DNA of 64,000 nt from CAZCDS01 sp964497585 (GTDB taxonomy: Bacteria; Desulfobacterota; Desulfomonilia; Desulfomonilales; Desulfomonilaceae). The notes under the pieces are model-generated. The model did not search any database, was not told the origin of the DNA, and saw only the letters and a list, made by a program, of their open reading frames with translations. The stretch is from positions 62,001 through 126,000 of the forward strand of contig CAZCDS010000002.1 of the NCBI GenBank assembly GCA_964497585.1. Direction: 5' to 3'. This document shows positions 61,621-64,000 of the stretch, piece after piece (the stretch's first letter is position 1; the number at the start of each line of letters is the position of its first letter). The position numbers and the translations under genes were made by a program.

Positions 61621-62565
61621 TCAAACATCTGAATAGAGTTCAATCCGGTTCTTGCCGGCCTCCTTGGCCTTGTACAGTGCCTTGTCGGAGAATCGAATCA
61701 AGTCTTCGGAATTGTCCGCGTCGTCGGGATAGCAGGCGGCTCCTATCGAGATCGTGAGACAGCCCTGGGGAAGGCTCTCTTCCCCATCGAAGCGGCACTC
61801 GACGACTCCCTGCATGACGCGGGCGGAGAGTTCACCGGCATGTTCCTTGCCCGCGCCGGGGAATATTATGGCAAACTCCTCACCGCCGTATCTCGTAACA
61901 ATGTCGGACGCGCGGCAGACGGAATGGAGCGTTCGACCGATCGTTGCCAGGACGTCGTCCCCCTTCTGATGGCCGTTATGGTCGTTGTATATCTTGAAGT
62001 CGTCGATATCTATCATGAAGAGGAGGACCGGGCCATTGTGAATGGCAGCCTTTTGGATCTCTGCTTCGAGGGCCTCGTCGAAATGTCTCCGATTGTACAC
62101 GCCCGTGAGTGAGTCCACATAGGAGAGCGTCCGATAAAACTCCCGCTCCTTGGCCCTCCGTACGAGGTCACGATGGTCAAGAGCCTTCCGGACAGCCACC
62201 TGTATCTGATCGACGGTGAAGGGCTTGATGAGGTAATCGAGCGCGCCGGCTTTCATACATTCCACGGCATTTTCTACCGAACCGTATCCCGTGATCACGA
62301 TGACGTCGGTATCCTGGCGCGTTGCCCTGAGTCTCTTCAAGAGAGTCAGTCCGTCCATTCCCGGCAGCCGCATGTCGGTGACGATGAGTTCGTAACCCTT
62401 TTCTTTGGCCTGCTCCAGAGCGACACCCGCGTCCCCGCACACTTCGACGTCGTGGCCGATAGCCTTGATCGATTCCACGACAACCTCGCGAACCATCACA
62501 TCGTCGTCCACCACCAGGATCCGGGGTGAACCCTGCCCTTCAGGCTGAGATGACGGAGCATTCAT
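61621..62565 (-). CDS. Receiver-GGDEF diguanylate cyclase
   Basis: 314 residues. Receiver domain with VVDDD (Asp20-22) and phospho-acceptor Asp64 (VTDMRLPGMDG), then a GGDEF domain with active-site GGEEF (227-231) and the inhibitory I-site R-x2-D (Arg218-Asp221) five residues before it. It should make cyclic di-GMP when phosphorylated and be product-inhibited. The receiver sequence is NtrC-like (TGYGSVENAVECMKAGALDYLIKPF). Separate transcription unit; no partner kinase adjacent. Confidence 0.95.
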   Translation of the reverse strand: MNAPSSQPEGQGSPRILVVDDDVMVREVVVESIKAIGHDVEVCGDAGVALEQAKEKGYELIVTDMRLPGMDGLTLLKRLRATRQDTDVIVITGYGSVENAVECMKAGALDYLIKPFTVDQIQVAVRKALDHRDLVRRAKEREFYRTLSYVDSLTGVYNRRHFDEALEAEIQKAAIHNGPVLLFMIDIDDFKIYNDHNGHQKGDDVLATIGRTLHSVCRASDIVTRYGGEEFAIIFPGAGKEHAGELSARVMQGVVECRFDGEESLPQGCLTISIGAACYPDDADNSEDLIRFSDKALYKAKEAGKNRIELYSDV

Positions 62566-62926
62566 CTGAGTGTCCCGACCGCCCCCCGCCGGCCATGGAG
62601 ACCGTTCGCCGGCTTCGGGAATGGCTGACGAAAAGAAAGATTAATAGAAGCTATACCTCTCTTGGGGTACTTACGGCAACCACTTTTATCGTACGGAGAT
62701 CAATTACCGCGAGCAGAGCAAGACTCTTGTCCATTTTCATTGATTCATCGCCTCTAGAGCTAGTAAACTCCTCAGCGATCACGAGAACGTGCTTTGCACT
62801 CAGCGTGAGGACACCCCCTCAGCTCTTTCCGCCCCCCTTGCAGTGACTCCGGGGGAGGAAAGCCCGTCCTTGCTAACGCCGCGTCACGCCCCAGACCCGG
62901 CATCGATCACTGGGGAGGACTGCCTA
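62566..62926. other. Intergenic region, nothing recognised
   Basis: 360 bases between the diguanylate cyclase start and the ahcY stop. A weak minus-strand TTGCCG-N18-TATAGC occurs near 62645-62675; no gene or clear terminator. Confidence 0.35.
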
Positions 62927-64000
62927 TCAGGTTCCCATTTCCCATGAAGACAGGTACTTCTGCTGCTCTTCGGTCAGGGTGTCGATGCGGATCCCCATGG
63001 CTTCGAGTTTCAGTCTGGCGATCTGCGCGTCCACGTCGGCCGGCACTCTGTGCACGGCCTTTGAAAGCCCGTCGCCGTTCTTGACGAGGAGTTCCGCAGC
63101 GAGAGCCTGATTGGCAAAACTCATGTCCATCACGGACGAGGGATGGCCTTCCGCGGCAGCCAGGTTTATGAGCCTTCCCTCACCGAGCAGGCTGATTCGC
63201 CGCCCGTCCGGCATAGAGAACTCTTCGAGGAAATCCCGGATGGTTCGTCGAGAAGCCGACATCTCCGCGAGTGCTTCGATGTCCAGTTCCACATTGAAGT
63301 GACCGGAGTTGCAGACGATCGCCCCATCCTTCATGCGTTCGTAGTGTTCCTTGCGGATCACATTGATGTCACCGGTAACTGTACAGAAGAAATCGCCTAT
63401 AGGAGCGGCTTCAATGAGCGGCATCACGAAGTAGCCGTCCATTGCGGCTTCCAGTGCTCGCAGGGGGTCCACCTCCGTGACGATCACTCGAGCGCCCATG
63501 CCCGCTGCTCGCCTGGCAACCCCCCGACCGCACCATCCGTACCCGCAGATAACGAACACGCTCCCCGCCATGAGGCGGTTGGTGGCTCTGAGGATACCGT
63601 CGATCGTGCTCTGTCCCGTTCCGTACCGGTTGTCGAAGAAGTGCTTGGTGTCCGAATCGTTGACCGCTATGACCGGGAAGAGCAGGACACCTTTTTCCGC
63701 CATACTTCGCAACCTGATCACACCGGTTGTGGTCTCTTCGGTTCCCCCGAGGATATTGGTGACAAGATCCTGCCTTTCGGCATGGATGGTTCCCACCAGA
63801 TCCGCGCCGTCGTCCATGGTGATGCGGGGCTTCGCGTCCAGGCACGCATTGATGTGCTTGTAGTAGGTTTCGGTGTCCTCTCCTTTGATTGCAAATACGT
63901 TGAATCCATCCTCCACTAGTGCCGCAGCCACGTCATCCTGAGTCGAAAGCGGATTGGATGCGCAGACGTAGACCTTGGCCCCACCCGTTGCCAGCGTGTA
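62927..64000 (-). CDS. ahcY: Adenosylhomocysteinase, C-terminal 357 codons (5' end outside window)
   Basis: Hydrolyses S-adenosylhomocysteine to adenosine and homocysteine, keeping the methylation cycle running. The frame is open to the window edge, reading YTLATGGAKVYVCASNPLSTQDD before the GTG at 63931, so the GTG is internal. Motifs: ILGGTEETTTGVIRL, the NAD site VICGYGWCGRGVARRA, VTEVDPLRALEA, VCNSGHFNVELDI, LGEGRLINLAAAEGHPSSVMDMSFANQ. It lacks the long insert of eukaryote-type enzymes in the part seen, in line with shorter bacterial/archaeal forms. No SAH riboswitch can be judged because the upstream region is outside. Confidence 0.96.
   Translation of the reverse strand, partial: YTLATGGAKVYVCASNPLSTQDDVAAALVEDGFNVFAIKGEDTETYYKHINACLDAKPRITMDDGADLVGTIHAERQDLVTNILGGTEETTTGVIRLRSMAEKGVLLFPVIAVNDSDTKHFFDNRYGTGQSTIDGILRATNRLMAGSVFVICGYGWCGRGVARRAAGMGARVIVTEVDPLRALEAAMDGYFVMPLIEAAPIGDFFCTVTGDINVIRKEHYERMKDGAIVCNSGHFNVELDIEALAEMSASRRTIRDFLEEFSMPDGRRISLLGEGRLINLAAAEGHPSSVMDMSFANQALAAELLVKNGDGLSKAVHRVPADVDAQIARLKLEAMGIRIDTLTEEQQKYLSSWEMGT

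Overview
The window comes from a GC-rich, anaerobic, Gram-negative, sulfate- or sulfite-respiring bacterium of the Desulfobacterota (former Deltaproteobacteria). The reasons are a dsrA-dsrB-dsrD operon with a dsrN-type amidase gene nearby, a tungsten aldehyde:ferredoxin oxidoreductase (AOR) linked to heterodisulfide-reductase (Hdr) and Nuo-like subunits, two UGA-encoded selenocysteines, and an outer-membrane MCE/Mla transporter. The genus cannot be fixed from sequence alone. No rRNA, tRNA, CRISPR array, integrase or transposase was seen.

Layout. 1-7035: housekeeping genes (3' end of mfd, a SurA/PpiC-type foldase, mreB) and a minus-strand operon of a lone receiver protein, glgC and an alpha/beta hydrolase. 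7477-8339: three small minus-strand genes, namely a secreted Cys-rich peptide and two related small helical proteins. 8578-18287: an envelope cluster. On its minus strand are two DUF4384-type proteins, an OmpA-domain protein and a TPR-OmpA protein. On its plus strand are an ECF sigma factor, its zinc-finger anti-sigma factor, a second TPR-OmpA protein and a caspase-like peptidase carrying DUF4384. 18860-28404: an AttH/CrtC-like protein, a YhaO/YhaN nuclease-ATPase pair, a PDZ-less HtrA protease, a coiled-coil heptad-repeat protein, a YkgJ-type Cys-cluster protein and a PrmA-like methyltransferase. 28542-35360: dissimilatory sulfite reductase (dsrABD), two unrecognised genes, and dsrN. 35350-42174: a DinG-type helicase, a four-gene MCE lipid transporter (mlaE with STAS domain, mlaF, mlaD, lipoprotein) and a PD-(D/E)XK-like nuclease.

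42840-54613 is the most striking region. It is a single-strand run of ten genes: an FMN glutamate-synthase-like protein, a small ferredoxin, AOR, a second ferredoxin, a double-module HdrA, MvhD, an HdrC-like protein, NuoE, NuoF and a short NuoG. The parts list closely matches the class II benzoyl-CoA reductase (Bam) complex, but the substrate here cannot be read from the sequence. hdrA and mvhD are each interrupted by an in-frame TGA exactly where family members have a conserved Cys. Each TGA is followed by a hairpin with a GGUC-containing apical loop, so both are read as selenoproteins.

54748-64000: a receiver protein and a divergent 1442-residue multi-PAS/GAF histidine kinase sit next to the redox cluster. 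They are followed by an HMG-CoA lyase-type enzyme, a receiver-GGDEF diguanylate cyclase and the 3' portion of ahcY. A degenerate G/C-run repeat (CCCCCTTTTTCAAGGG... often followed by TCACAGGCG) recurs in several intergenic gaps.
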